From G965215045 sp965215045 (GTDB lineage: Bacteria; Pseudomonadota; Gammaproteobacteria; JABABF01), in the NCBI GenBank assembly GCA_965215045.1, contig OZ244031.1, positions 744,001 through 808,000 on the forward strand: 64,000 bases of DNA, given 5' to 3'. Each line of letters begins with the position of its first letter. Positions within the stretch are counted from its first letter, which is position 1. The notes below the pieces were generated by a model. That model was not told where the DNA came from and did not search any database. It worked only from the letters and a program-made list of their open reading frames with translations. The position numbers and the translations under genes were made by a program. Positions 9,447 to 17,414 of the stretch are shown here, piece by piece.

Positions 9447-10666
9447 ATGCGCTACCTGCTGTACTACGAACACGGGACCGTCTCCGCCCCTGCCTGGCAG
9501 CAAGTCGGCATAAGGCATCTATATACACAATTGCAGACCCTGTGCCAGGAGGCCGCCTGGCTGGGACGCACACCGGTTTTCCCTCGCATTGCCCCGTTGG
9601 ACCTGTCGCATAATGCCGGCATTCCATGCAAGTTTCCTCTCGGCAAGTACCTGGATACACAGAATATAGAACTGGTATGCAAGCTGGACGGCAAGACCCG
9701 GATGCTGTCGCTGGGCTCGATCCATGAAAAACAATTGCGGGAGCTGAAGATACCAGCGGAGGAGACCCTGGAAATCGCTGCCGGCGAACCGGTCACCGCC
9801 TCACAAAACCGGCACTTCCGCCTGGTCGCCCGGCGTTTTTATACCCCGGTATGGTACCGGGAAATGAGTCCGTTGCCGGTGGAAAGCTTTGCGCATGAGG
9901 CACCGCCCGCCCAAGACCTGGAGCTGGGAAAAAGCGCCGGGTCTTGCAAAGTCATCCTGCAACCCTCCCCGAGAGTCCGGAAGCGCGCCGCAGATATCAT
10001 CCGCCAACTGCCGCCGCACTACTGCGCCGTGCACATCCGCCGGGGAGACACCTTGAAATTCCCGGCAGTCAGGGCCATGACTTCCCCCGGGGCCGTGTCA
10101 CGGGCCTTGGCACAAGCCGGTGTAGCACCCGATGCGCCCCTGTACCTGATGAGTGATGAGAATAGCCGACACTGGCTGCATGCCCTGCGCAAACAATGGC
10201 CCGGGCTCCTGCATTACACGGACTTCCCCCGCCTGGTGCAACTGGTACGCCCCAATCCCAATCCCCCCCCCCCCCCCCCCCTTCAAGGAGAAGGGACAAC
10301 TATTTCCTGTTTTGCGTGGAACAACGCATCCTGCAACACTCGGCGAGAGTGTTCCTCTCCCGCGGGCGTTTGCTCTATAAAGATAGCGGCTGGAAGCACG
10401 GGGAATATATTGTCCCGCACCTTGTGTACAAGGGGGCGGAAGTCAAAAAAATCTATCATCCCGTGGAGTGCAAGATTTCATTTCATAGAACGCGATTTGA
10501 ACAAACCCTTTGGCGGCGGCAAACACAATATTCAAAGAGCAAAATCCTGCTAAAAATCGCCGCCGCCTGGTGCCGGGCAAGCATGATGTACTGCGTACTC
10601 AGATTGTTGGCCCCCAAGGACCTGGAAAGATATCGCAACCGCAGAGAAGCCCTGGATATCCCCTAG
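9447..10666 (+). CDS. O-fucosyltransferase-like glycosyltransferase, array copy 5, frame broken at poly-C (phase-variable candidate)
   Basis: The fifth paralogue reads normally from MRYLLYYEHG through CAVHIRRGDTL and PLYLMSDENS. The linker then runs into nineteen C (10263-10281). In the sequenced state translation leaves frame and ends at 10553, giving a 368-residue product with an unrelated tail. The normal downstream part (RRRDNYFLFCVEQRILQ to EALDIP) is intact in another frame up to the TAG at 10664-10666. One extra C or two fewer would rejoin the halves. Earlier, around codons 159-168 (GKSAGSCKV), a pair of compensating indels shifts a few residues relative to the paralogues. Assembly error in the homopolymer is the main alternative. 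Confidence 0.7.
10263..10281 (+). repeat. 19-C homopolymer, candidate slipped-strand switch
   Basis: A run of 19 consecutive C within the coding region of glycosyltransferase copy 5. It encodes a polyproline linker and sets the reading frame of the last third of the gene. The upstream and downstream frames differ so that 17 or 20 C would give a full-length product. Confidence 0.9.
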
Positions 10667-10720
10667 CAGGAGCGGACGGCATGCCGGCAAAATGCAAGCG
10701 CGGATGGCGTCCGCAGAATT

Positions 10721-11428
10721 TCAAAAATCCGCCTCGTACTTCCATTCCTCGCCCATCCAGAAACGATGCCGCGGGCCGGGCCGGTCGAGCTGACCGTCCT
10801 CGTAAGCCGTATCTTCCTGGTACAGGCTGTATGCCCCGGCGTCCGTGAACGCCAGGCGCGGCACAAAATGTTGCGGCGCACGGGATTGAAAATGCGCGCA
10901 GGCGGCAGCGACATCGGGCAATGTACTCAACCAGAGCAAGGTGACGTAAGTCGGCGGCAGAAAACTGATCTCCTGTCGTTGCCGGGCCCGCAGTGCCTCC
11001 CCGGGCGCGTACCAGCGATGATGGACGATCTCCCCGCCGTCCACTTTCACCGTCTCACCAGGGTCCACGCCCGCCAGGAAAAACCAGGTCGCATAACGGC
11101 GGGGGCTCTCCCGCGGCCCTGTCCAGTGCGCAATGGGAATCATGGCTTCTACGGGCAGCACGAGCCCGGCTTCCTCCTGCGCCTCCCGCACCGCCGCGCA
11201 TCGTGCCGCTTCCTGGCCATCGGCTGCACATCCCCGGGGGACGTCCTTCTGGTCCACCGCTCCGCCCGGGAACACCCAGGCGTCGGCAATAAAATCCACT
11301 TTAGTGCTGCGGCGCAGCAACAGGGTTTCCAAGCCACCCCGGCCGTCTCGTACCAGCGTCACGGTGGCTGCAGGCCGCACCGCGGCATTCCCGGTTTCAG
11401 CGTTCAATACCCAGGATCCTGCAGGCAT
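10721..11428 (-). CDS. NUDIX hydrolase
   Basis: About 235 residues with a Nudix box split by an insertion: VFPGGAVDQKDV, then CAAVREAQEEAGLVLPVE, matching GX5EX7REUXEEXGU with the insert after GG. Such enzymes hydrolyse nucleoside diphosphates linked to another group; larger Nudix proteins like this often act on CoA derivatives or NAD(H). The gene overlaps the end of the upstream amidohydrolase by about 30 bp, suggesting translational coupling. The start is uncertain: ATG 11428 was chosen, but a TTG at about 11407 with AGGA upstream is possible. The C-terminal half (after YVTLLWLSTL) is not recognisable. Confidence 0.8.
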   Translation of the reverse strand: MPAGSWVLNAETGNAAVRPAATVTLVRDGRGGLETLLLRRSTKVDFIADAWVFPGGAVDQKDVPRGCAADGQEAARCAAVREAQEEAGLVLPVEAMIPIAHWTGPRESPRRYATWFFLAGVDPGETVKVDGGEIVHHRWYAPGEALRARQRQEISFLPPTYVTLLWLSTLPDVAAACAHFQSRAPQHFVPRLAFTDAGAYSLYQEDTAYEDGQLDRPGPRHRFWMGEEWKYEADF

Positions 11429-12614
11429 TGTCACGCATCACCAGGCGCACATCGGCGGCGGAAAAATCCTTGAGCCGGTACGCCATTTCCATCGGCCATT
11501 CCAGGCCCTCGGGGTGCGGAAAATCAGAGCCGTTAATAATATTTTCCATACCGATGCACTGTGCCAGGGAAGCGATGTCATCCTCGTGAAAAGGCGTGAC
11601 GCGAAAGTGCCGGCGAAAGCTCTCACTGGGCTTGCGCTCCGGCTTGCCGTAACGCCAGCGGCTCTTGTGGTCTCCCAGGCGATAAATCTTGTCCATGCTG
11701 CTCAGCAGGTCCCGGACCCAGGCGGAGCCGAATTCCACGACCAGGAATTCCAGTCCTGGAAAACGTTCGAACAGGTTGTGGAAAATCACCGAGGCGCAAA
11801 AATCGGTGATACTGCGGGCGCCGATGCCGACAAAAGTATTAAAGGCGGTAAAACGATGCGAGGGCGGACGCGCCGGCTCGCCCCAGGGTGCCGCATAATG
11901 TTCATTGCACCCGGTCTCGCCGATATGCAGCACCACTTTCAGTCCCGCCTCCTGCACCCGCGCCCAGAACGGGGCAAAGTACTCATCGGCCGGTGATTTA
12001 CCGGCCACCGGGCCGGCGGTAATGTGTACCAGCCGCAGTCCTTCCCGCAACAGGCGTTCCAGTTCGCACACCGCCTCGTCGACATCCAACAGGGAAACTA
12101 CGGCGACCGAGAAAATACGTCCCTCGGTGCCCCAGCCCCAGTCCTCGTGCACCCAGCGGTTGAAAGCGCGCAGGCTGGGATAGAGAATCTCCGGGTGGTC
12201 GCGCAATTGGTACTCGACGCCGACACCCAGGGTGGGAATCATCACGCAACTCTGCACCCCCTGCTCATCCATCAGTGCCAGGCGCGCCTTTTGCTCCGTG
12301 AAGGCGGGGTAATCCGCCGTCGCCACCGGGTCCATGTTGACCCGGTTCGCTCGCGCGTCATCTCCCTGGAAGAAGGCCTCCATTGCACCCGGCCGGCCGA
12401 TGTAATCCGCCACGCCGACGCTAAAAAAATTGAGACGCTCCCGGCCCAGCATCATCCGGCCGATGCCGTCTGCGCGGCTGCGGTCGGTCCAGACGGTGCG
12501 GGATTTGTATTTCTGCTCGATATGCCGGGTAAAACAATCGTCGGGCTCGTAGTAATGATTGTCGCAATCGATCACCGGGTAATCCAGGATACGGTGCGAG
12601 ACGCTGGCATTCAT
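11397..12614 (-). CDS. Amidohydrolase family 2 (TIM-barrel metal hydrolase/decarboxylase)
   Basis: A 405-residue protein of the amidohydrolase-2 group, which includes ACMS decarboxylase and many ring-cleavage pathway hydrolases. Visible motifs are VIDCDNHYYEP at the N-terminus, where family members usually have D-x-H-x-H/E, VLHIGETG mid-protein, VVEFGSAWVRDLLSSMD, and NIINGSDFPHPEG, which carries the conserved metal or catalytic Asp. Substrates in this family are usually aromatic or dicarboxylic compounds; none can be assigned. It is followed with overlap by the Nudix gene and preceded by MaoC, SDR and SnoaL genes on the same strand, a probable catabolic operon. Confidence 0.85.
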   Translation of the reverse strand: MNASVSHRILDYPVIDCDNHYYEPDDCFTRHIEQKYKSRTVWTDRSRADGIGRMMLGRERLNFFSVGVADYIGRPGAMEAFFQGDDARANRVNMDPVATADYPAFTEQKARLALMDEQGVQSCVMIPTLGVGVEYQLRDHPEILYPSLRAFNRWVHEDWGWGTEGRIFSVAVVSLLDVDEAVCELERLLREGLRLVHITAGPVAGKSPADEYFAPFWARVQEAGLKVVLHIGETGCNEHYAAPWGEPARPPSHRFTAFNTFVGIGARSITDFCASVIFHNLFERFPGLEFLVVEFGSAWVRDLLSSMDKIYRLGDHKSRWRYGKPERKPSESFRRHFRVTPFHEDDIASLAQCIGMENIINGSDFPHPEGLEWPMEMAYRLKDFSAADVRLVMRDNACRILGIER

Positions 12615-12646
12615 GATTGCATCCGGGAACCAAACCGATTCATGAT

Positions 12647-13108
12647 TCAGGAGTAAAAGCGGCTGATGGTATCCGCCACACAGCCCGGACGCTCCCCGCC
12701 CTCGATCTCCACTGTCACCCGGATGACGGCCTGCACCCCGCCATCTGCGACTTCCTCTACCGTCAGCAGTTCGCCGGCACCCCGCACCCGGCTGCCGACC
12801 TTGACCGGTGCCGGGAAACGCACGCGGTTACAGCCGTAATTGACGCCGACGGAAAAGGTTTCCACCCGGCACAGCTGCGGCAAGAAATAATTGACCAGGG
12901 ACAGGCTCAGGTAGCCGTGTGCGATGCAGGCACCGAAAGGGCCGTTGCGGGCGCGTTCCGGGTCGACATGAATCCACTGGTGATCCCCCGTGGCCTCGGC
13001 GAAGAGATCGATCCGCTGCTGGTCGATAGGCAGCCACTCGCTGTGTCCCAGCGCACCCGGCGACGCCGCCAGCAGGGCGGCGGGATCGGCGAATACTGCG
13101 CCGCTCAC
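12647..13108 (-). CDS. MaoC-like (R)-specific enoyl-CoA hydratase
   Basis: A 153-residue single hot-dog domain. The hydratase motif is intact: FAEATGDHQWIHVDPERA with the catalytic Asp/His, followed by GPFGACIAHGYLSLSL. The C-terminal half (NYGCNRVRFPAPVKVGSRV) is typical of the MaoC/NodN group. The expected reaction is hydration of a trans-2-enoyl-CoA; the chain is unknown. It sits 10 bp after an SDR and 30 bp before the amidohydrolase, consistent with beta-oxidation of a catabolic intermediate. Confidence 0.9.
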   Translation of the reverse strand: MSGAVFADPAALLAASPGALGHSEWLPIDQQRIDLFAEATGDHQWIHVDPERARNGPFGACIAHGYLSLSLVNYFLPQLCRVETFSVGVNYGCNRVRFPAPVKVGSRVRGAGELLTVEEVADGGVQAVIRVTVEIEGGERPGCVADTISRFYS

Positions 13109-13117
13109 GACAGGTAC

Positions 13118-13888
13118 TCAGACACCGTAACCGCCGTCGACCGAGATGATCTGCCCGGTCACGTAGGCGGCGCGGGAAGAGGCCAGGTAAACTGCCGCGT
13201 GCGCCACCTCCTCCGGCTGCCCCCAGCGCTTGAGACACAGCCCGGCCTGGACCGCCTGCGTCCACGCCTCGTCAAAGACCCCCTGTTCCTGCAGGCGCAG
13301 GAAAATGCCGGACTCGATCACACCCAGGGCGACGCTGTTGGCGCGCACCCCGTAACGTCCCTCCTCCTTGGCAATGCCCTGGATCAGTGCCTCGATCGCC
13401 GCCTTCGGTGCCACCGAGAGCACGTCCCGGTCCGGCCAGCGGTGCAGGCCGGCAGAGCTGATATGCACGTAGGAACCGCCCTCTTTCTTGAGATGTGGCA
13501 AGGTGGCGTGGACAATATTAAAAAAACCGTTGAGGTCGGCATCCACCACTTGGCGCCATTGTTCCGGACGCAGCTCGCAGATCAGTGCCTGCTCGATGTC
13601 CGAACCGGCGGCGACCACCACCGTGTGCACGCGCTGCCGTGCGACTATATCCTGGACCACCTGCCCGACCTGTGCGGCGTCGGCAATCGACAGGGCGTGA
13701 CACTCCGCCTGGCGTCCCAGGGCTCGAACCTTTTCGGCCGTCTCCAGGGCACGCGCCTCGTTGCTGCGATAGCTGAGCGCGACATCGGTGCCGGCGCGGG
13801 CGAGTTCCTCGCAGATCACGGCACCGACACCGCCGCTGCCGCCGATCACCAGCGCGCAGCCCGCGGGAAAATCATTGGTTGTGCTCAT
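13118..13888 (-). CDS. Short-chain dehydrogenase/reductase, catalytic Tyr not conserved
   Basis: A 256-residue SDR fold with cofactor motif GGSGGVGAVI, a serine region YVHISSAG and C-terminal YVTGQIISVDGG. The usual YxxxK is replaced: the aligned stretch is VLSVAPKAAIE, where Ser stands at the Tyr position before the conserved Lys. NNAG is also changed (VVVAAGSD). The protein therefore keeps the fold and probable NAD(P) site but may be inactive or use another chemistry. It overlaps the SnoaL gene upstream by 4 bp. Confidence 0.85.
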   Translation of the reverse strand: MSTTNDFPAGCALVIGGSGGVGAVICEELARAGTDVALSYRSNEARALETAEKVRALGRQAECHALSIADAAQVGQVVQDIVARQRVHTVVVAAGSDIEQALICELRPEQWRQVVDADLNGFFNIVHATLPHLKKEGGSYVHISSAGLHRWPDRDVLSVAPKAAIEALIQGIAKEEGRYGVRANSVALGVIESGIFLRLQEQGVFDEAWTQAVQAGLCLKRWGQPEEVAHAAVYLASSRAAYVTGQIISVDGGYGV

Positions 13889-14433
13889 GCGGGTTCCTCC
13901 TTGGGCAGGGCCTGCTTTTCCGGGTCATCGATGGCCTGGGGTGCCGTGCGCCCGGCAAACAGCGGCCGCAGGGTATCCCCGCTGGAAAAGTCCAGGATTT
14001 GCGTTGAATAGACATGGAATTCAGAGGCCGAGATGCGCCACCCCCGCTCCGTCTTGCGATACTCGTCCCGGTACTGACCGCCCAGCTGGGTAATGCTCTT
14101 GGAGTGCGTGTCGATCAACTGGTAATACAAACCCCAGGTTCCCCGCGCATTGTGTTCGTCGAGCACATCGATCTCCGGGTTCTGCGCATGGTGGATTTCC
14201 ACGATGTGCTCCGCACAGGCCAGGCGCGAGAAAACCGCACTGAGATCATCGCGATTTTTGAAACAGCCGATACGCCCGTAGTCGAGCGCGATTTCCCCCT
14301 CGACGAAACAATCGCGGAACGTCTCCACATCCTTGGCATCGCTGGCGCGGAAATAGCGATACTTCAAACGCCGGATCGCCTCGGCATCTTCCAGGCGCGC
14401 AATCCGGTGCGCAAGTGCCTGCAACTCGCTCAT
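13885..14433 (-). CDS. SnoaL/NTF2-like protein
   Basis: A 182-residue NTF2-fold protein of the SnoaL_4 type: IRRLKYRYFRASDAKDVETF at the N-terminus, FVEGEIALDYG, and WGLYYQLIDTHSKS before the typical YRDEYRKTERGWRISASEF strand pair. Relatives include ring-hydroxylating dioxygenase small subunits, polyketide cyclases and dehydratases; activity cannot be read from sequence. The first gene of the probable operon running to the Nudix gene, it overlaps the SDR by 4 bp. Confidence 0.8.
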   Translation of the reverse strand: MSELQALAHRIARLEDAEAIRRLKYRYFRASDAKDVETFRDCFVEGEIALDYGRIGCFKNRDDLSAVFSRLACAEHIVEIHHAQNPEIDVLDEHNARGTWGLYYQLIDTHSKSITQLGGQYRDEYRKTERGWRISASEFHVYSTQILDFSSGDTLRPLFAGRTAPQAIDDPEKQALPKEEPA

Positions 14434-14514
14434 GATTAATGGCCCCGCCGCGAATAATTCCGCCGAATTTTACATTATGCCATTGTCGGCAGCGGCCCGG
14501 TGTTCACCGCCTCC

Positions 14515-14542
14515 CTTGAAAAATCATCCTCCTTCCCCATAT
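14515..14542 (+). promoter_or_regulatory. Heat-shock (sigma-32/RpoH) promoter
   Basis: CTTGAAA at 14515-14521 and CCCCATAT at 14535-14542, separated by 13 bp, match the RpoH consensus (CTTGAAA, 11-16 bp, CCCCATnT) essentially perfectly. The promoter lies about 100 bp before the small heat-shock gene. Confidence 0.85.
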
Positions 14543-14641
14543 AGGAAATTGCCCGGTTCGCCCGCTGAATGCGCACCGGGTCGCAGCCGCAAAAGCTGTG
14601 CTAACAGAACAAGGCCCAACCATAACAAGGGAGGCGAGACG

Positions 14642-15094
14642 ATGAACGCACTCAAACTGACACCCCTGTGGCACTCCTCCGACTGGGATGGATTTCCGCA
14701 GAGTGTGATGGACGCCCTGGTCAATCCGCGGGGCTCGGCTGCTTCTCCACCCTACAACATCGTGGAGCACGGAGACGGTTCCTACGAGGTCTCCGTGAAC
14801 GTGGCGGGATTCCAACGGGACGAACTGGAAATCTCCACCGACGGGGAAGTGTTGCACATCAGTGCGAATGCCGAAGAAAAACCTGCGGCGGACGCCAAGA
14901 AAGAGGGGAATGCGCCCCGCTACCTGCACCGGGGACTGGTGCGTCGGAGCTTTGAGCTGCGCTTCAGTCTCACGGCACATACGGAAGTGACAGGCGCCGA
15001 ACTCACCAACGGCATCCTCCACGTGAGCTTGAAATCACAGGTCCCGGAACAACCGCAGAAGCGCGTCGTGACCATCAAGTCAGAGGCGGGCTGA
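14642..15094 (+). CDS. Small heat-shock protein, Hsp20 family
   Basis: A 150-residue alpha-crystallin-domain chaperone that holds unfolding proteins during stress. The domain runs from about YNIVEHGDGSYEVSVNVAGF through VLHISANAEEK and RYLHRGLVRRSFELRFSL to the G-I-L motif TNGILHVSL. The family is that of IbpA/IbpB. ATG 14642 is preceded by GGGAGG, and a strong sigma-32 promoter lies upstream. After the stop, a GC stem (15094-15100 with 15114-15120) could form a hairpin but has no T-run. Confidence 0.92.
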   Translation: MNALKLTPLWHSSDWDGFPQSVMDALVNPRGSAASPPYNIVEHGDGSYEVSVNVAGFQRDELEISTDGEVLHISANAEEKPAADAKKEGNAPRYLHRGLVRRSFELRFSLTAHTEVTGAELTNGILHVSLKSQVPEQPQKRVVTIKSEAG

Positions 15095-15151
15095 GGCCGG
15101 GTGCCGCAAACCACCGGCCTGCTGCAGGCAATACAGCCCTGACGGCCTGGC

Positions 15152-15268
15152 GCGACAGTCTTACGCGACAGCCTTGCGCGACAGCCTGGCGCAACTGCCT
15201 CGCGCAACAGCCTTGCCCGACAGCCTCGCGCAACAGCCTTGCGCAACAGCCTCGCGCGACAGCCTTGC
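15152..15268. repeat. 13-bp minisatellite, nine copies
   Basis: Nine consecutive 13-bp units of the type GCGACAGCCTTGC with one to three changes each, filling most of the gap between the convergent hsp20 and SnoaL genes. Confidence 0.9.
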
Positions 15269-15320
15269 GCGGGAGTTGGGTGTAGACCCGGACGGAGAGT
15301 GCCCCCTGCGACAGCGTGCC

Positions 15321-15815
15321 TCAATCCGGCATGCGTTGCAGGTGCCGGGACAGGTCGCCGGCGAAATCCATCCTGTAGCGGCGTGAGACGAAATGGCATT
15401 CTGAGCCGCTGCAGTCAAAGCGGTCGTCATAACGACCCTGGATGATGGGCTGCAGCGGGAAGTCGGACAGGCATTGAAACACCGTGTACCGGGAGCGCGC
15501 CGCAGCACTCTGCAGGTCCGGGGCCACCTCGACCACGGCATTGCTGATCAGGTGAGTGGTACGCGGCGTGCCCGGGACCCGGGGCGCATCTACCGGCTGC
15601 TCGCTCTCATCGTAGTAAATGGGAAAACTCCTGAACATCTGCTCCACCCCGTCCGCTCCCGAATAGGAGGGGGTTGATTCATCGCCCGTGTACAGCTCGG
15701 CGTGTCGAAACAGTTCGCGCAAAACGGCAAAGTCCCCGTCATCCACCGCCTCGGCGTAGCGGTTCAGCAGGTTGAGCACGGCGTGATGGATCTCGGCGAC
15801 GCTGTTCATCTTCAT
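15321..15815 (-). CDS. SnoaL/NTF2-like protein (aromatic-dioxygenase beta-subunit-like)
   Basis: A 164-residue NTF2-like protein: VLNLLNRYAEAVDDGDFAVL, LFRHAELYTGDES, THLISNAVVEV and a C-terminal RYDDRFDCSGSECHFVSRRY. This order resembles SnoaL_4 proteins and ring-hydroxylating dioxygenase small subunits, but no large subunit is nearby. The start MKMNSV at 15815 overlaps the end of recX by 4 bp, so it is probably the last gene of the recA-recX transcript. Confidence 0.78.
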   Translation of the reverse strand: MKMNSVAEIHHAVLNLLNRYAEAVDDGDFAVLRELFRHAELYTGDESTPSYSGADGVEQMFRSFPIYYDESEQPVDAPRVPGTPRTTHLISNAVVEVAPDLQSAAARSRYTVFQCLSDFPLQPIIQGRYDDRFDCSGSECHFVSRRYRMDFAGDLSRHLQRMPD

Positions 15816-16309
15816 TTCTCCCGCGGCGGTTCGTCTTCTGCCAGGGCAGCGGCACTCATGTCGTGGTCGAAACCGCGGTATTCCAGGTAGCGCATCTGCC
15901 GCAGGCGTTCTTGTAAATTTCCGGGAGGCGTGTCGCCGAACTTCTTGCGCCGTACCTGGCGGGCCCGCTCCTGCCAATCGTATGCCGCGACGGTGTCTTT
16001 GTGCAGGGCGGCATCGATCGCCTTCCGCTCCAAGCCGCGCTGCTCCAATTCCCGGCGGATGCGTCGCGGGCCGTGACCGCGGCGCGCGCGGGCGTGCACA
16101 AAGGCCTCCGCGTAACGCCCCTCATCCAGTTGCCCGGCATGTTCCAGCACCGCCAGCAACTGCTCCACCGCAGCGGCATTGGCACCGCGTGCAGCCAGCT
16201 TTCTCTGCAGTTCGGAGCGGCAGTATTCGCGCCGTGCCAGGCAATCCAGGGCATAGCGATGCAACTGTGGCGAGAATTGCAGCGAAGCGTCCACCATACC
16301 GGCATTCAA
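15812..16309 (-). CDS. recX: Regulatory protein RecX
   Basis: A 165-residue RecX: three-helix repeats starting LHRYALDCLARREYCRSEL, with LEHAGQLDEGRYAEAFVHAR, RRGHGPRRIRRELEQRGL and KFGDTPPGNLQERLRQMRYL. RecX binds RecA filaments and limits their extension. It overlaps the recA stop by 4 bp, the classic recA-recX arrangement. Confidence 0.95.
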   Translation of the reverse strand: MNAGMVDASLQFSPQLHRYALDCLARREYCRSELQRKLAARGANAAAVEQLLAVLEHAGQLDEGRYAEAFVHARARRGHGPRRIRRELEQRGLERKAIDAALHKDTVAAYDWQERARQVRRKKFGDTPPGNLQERLRQMRYLEYRGFDHDMSAAALAEDEPPREK

Positions 16310-17358
16310 CTCGCAGGCAGGGTTTCCTCGCGCTCGGACTCCCCGGCCCCCGGTGCGGCATCCGCCGGCGCGCTGGACATCAGTTTCTCGCGCACCGCCT
16401 GTTCAATGGTTTCCGCGGTCTCCGGGTGCTCTTGCAGCCAGCGCGTGGCGGCGACGCGCCCCTGGCCGATTTTTCCCTGCTTGTAGCTGTACCAGGAACC
16501 AGACTTCTCCAGCAGCCCGCTGTCGACGCCCAGGTCGATGATCTCGCCGCTTCGGTCGATGCCGCGATCGAAAAGAATGGCGAACTCCGCCTTTTTGAAC
16601 GGCGGTGCCAACTTGTTCTTGAGTACCTTGACCCGCACCTCGTTGCCGATGATGTCATCCTTTTCCTTGACCGTTCCGATACGGCGTATGTCCAGGCGCA
16701 CGGAGGCATAGAACTTCAAGGCATTGCCGCCCGTGGTGGTCTCCGGGTTGCCGTACATGACGCCGATTTTCATGCGGATCTGGTTGATAAAAACGACCAG
16801 GCAGTCGGCCTGCTTGATGGTGCCGGTCAATTTGCGCATCGCCTGGCTCAGCAGGCGTGCGTGCAAACCGACGTGCGTATCCCCCATCTCGCCCTCGATC
16901 TCAGCGCGCGGGGTCAGTGCCGCCACCGAGTCCACCACCAGCACGTCCACCGCACCGGAACGCACCAGCATATCGGTGACTTCCAGGGCCTGTTCGCCGG
17001 AATCCGGCTGGGAAATAATCAGGTTCTCGGTATCGACGCCGATCTTCCCGGCATAGATGGGGTCCAGGGCATGCTCGGCATCGACGAAAGCCGCCACCCC
17101 CCCGGCCTTCTGACAGGAGGCGATCACCTGCAGGCTCAGGGTGGTTTTACCCGAGGCCTCGGGCCCGTAAATCTCCACGATCCGTCCCTTGGGCAGACCA
17201 CCGATGCCGAGTGCCGCATCCAGGCTCAGCGAACCGGTGGGAATCACCGAGACCGCCACCTGCTGACTGTCACCCAGTCGCATGACCGTGCCCTTGCCGA
17301 ACTGACGCTCAATCTGGTTGATTGCCGTTTCCAATGCCTTGCGTCTTTTGTCTTCCAT
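16306..17358 (-). CDS. recA: RecA recombinase
   Basis: A 350-residue RecA, the ATP-dependent strand-exchange protein and SOS co-protease. Visible are the P-loop GPEASGKTTL, the FVDAEHALDPIYAGKIGVD segment, Walker B VLVVDSVAAL, loop L2 around INQIRMKIGVMYGNPETTTG, and an acidic C-terminus. Length is normal. Upstream there is a TATAAT-like -10 on the minus strand near 17393-17398, but I do not see a convincing CTG-N10-CAG LexA box in the 57 bp before the pncC stop. Confidence 0.98.
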   Translation of the reverse strand: MEDKRRKALETAINQIERQFGKGTVMRLGDSQQVAVSVIPTGSLSLDAALGIGGLPKGRIVEIYGPEASGKTTLSLQVIASCQKAGGVAAFVDAEHALDPIYAGKIGVDTENLIISQPDSGEQALEVTDMLVRSGAVDVLVVDSVAALTPRAEIEGEMGDTHVGLHARLLSQAMRKLTGTIKQADCLVVFINQIRMKIGVMYGNPETTTGGNALKFYASVRLDIRRIGTVKEKDDIIGNEVRVKVLKNKLAPPFKKAEFAILFDRGIDRSGEIIDLGVDSGLLEKSGSWYSYKQGKIGQGRVAATRWLQEHPETAETIEQAVREKLMSSAPADAAPGAGESEREETLPAS

Positions 17359-17414
17359 CCTTCAACTCCCGTGCGATGTTGCGGTAATGAAAATTATATA
17401 CACCCCGGCCCGCT

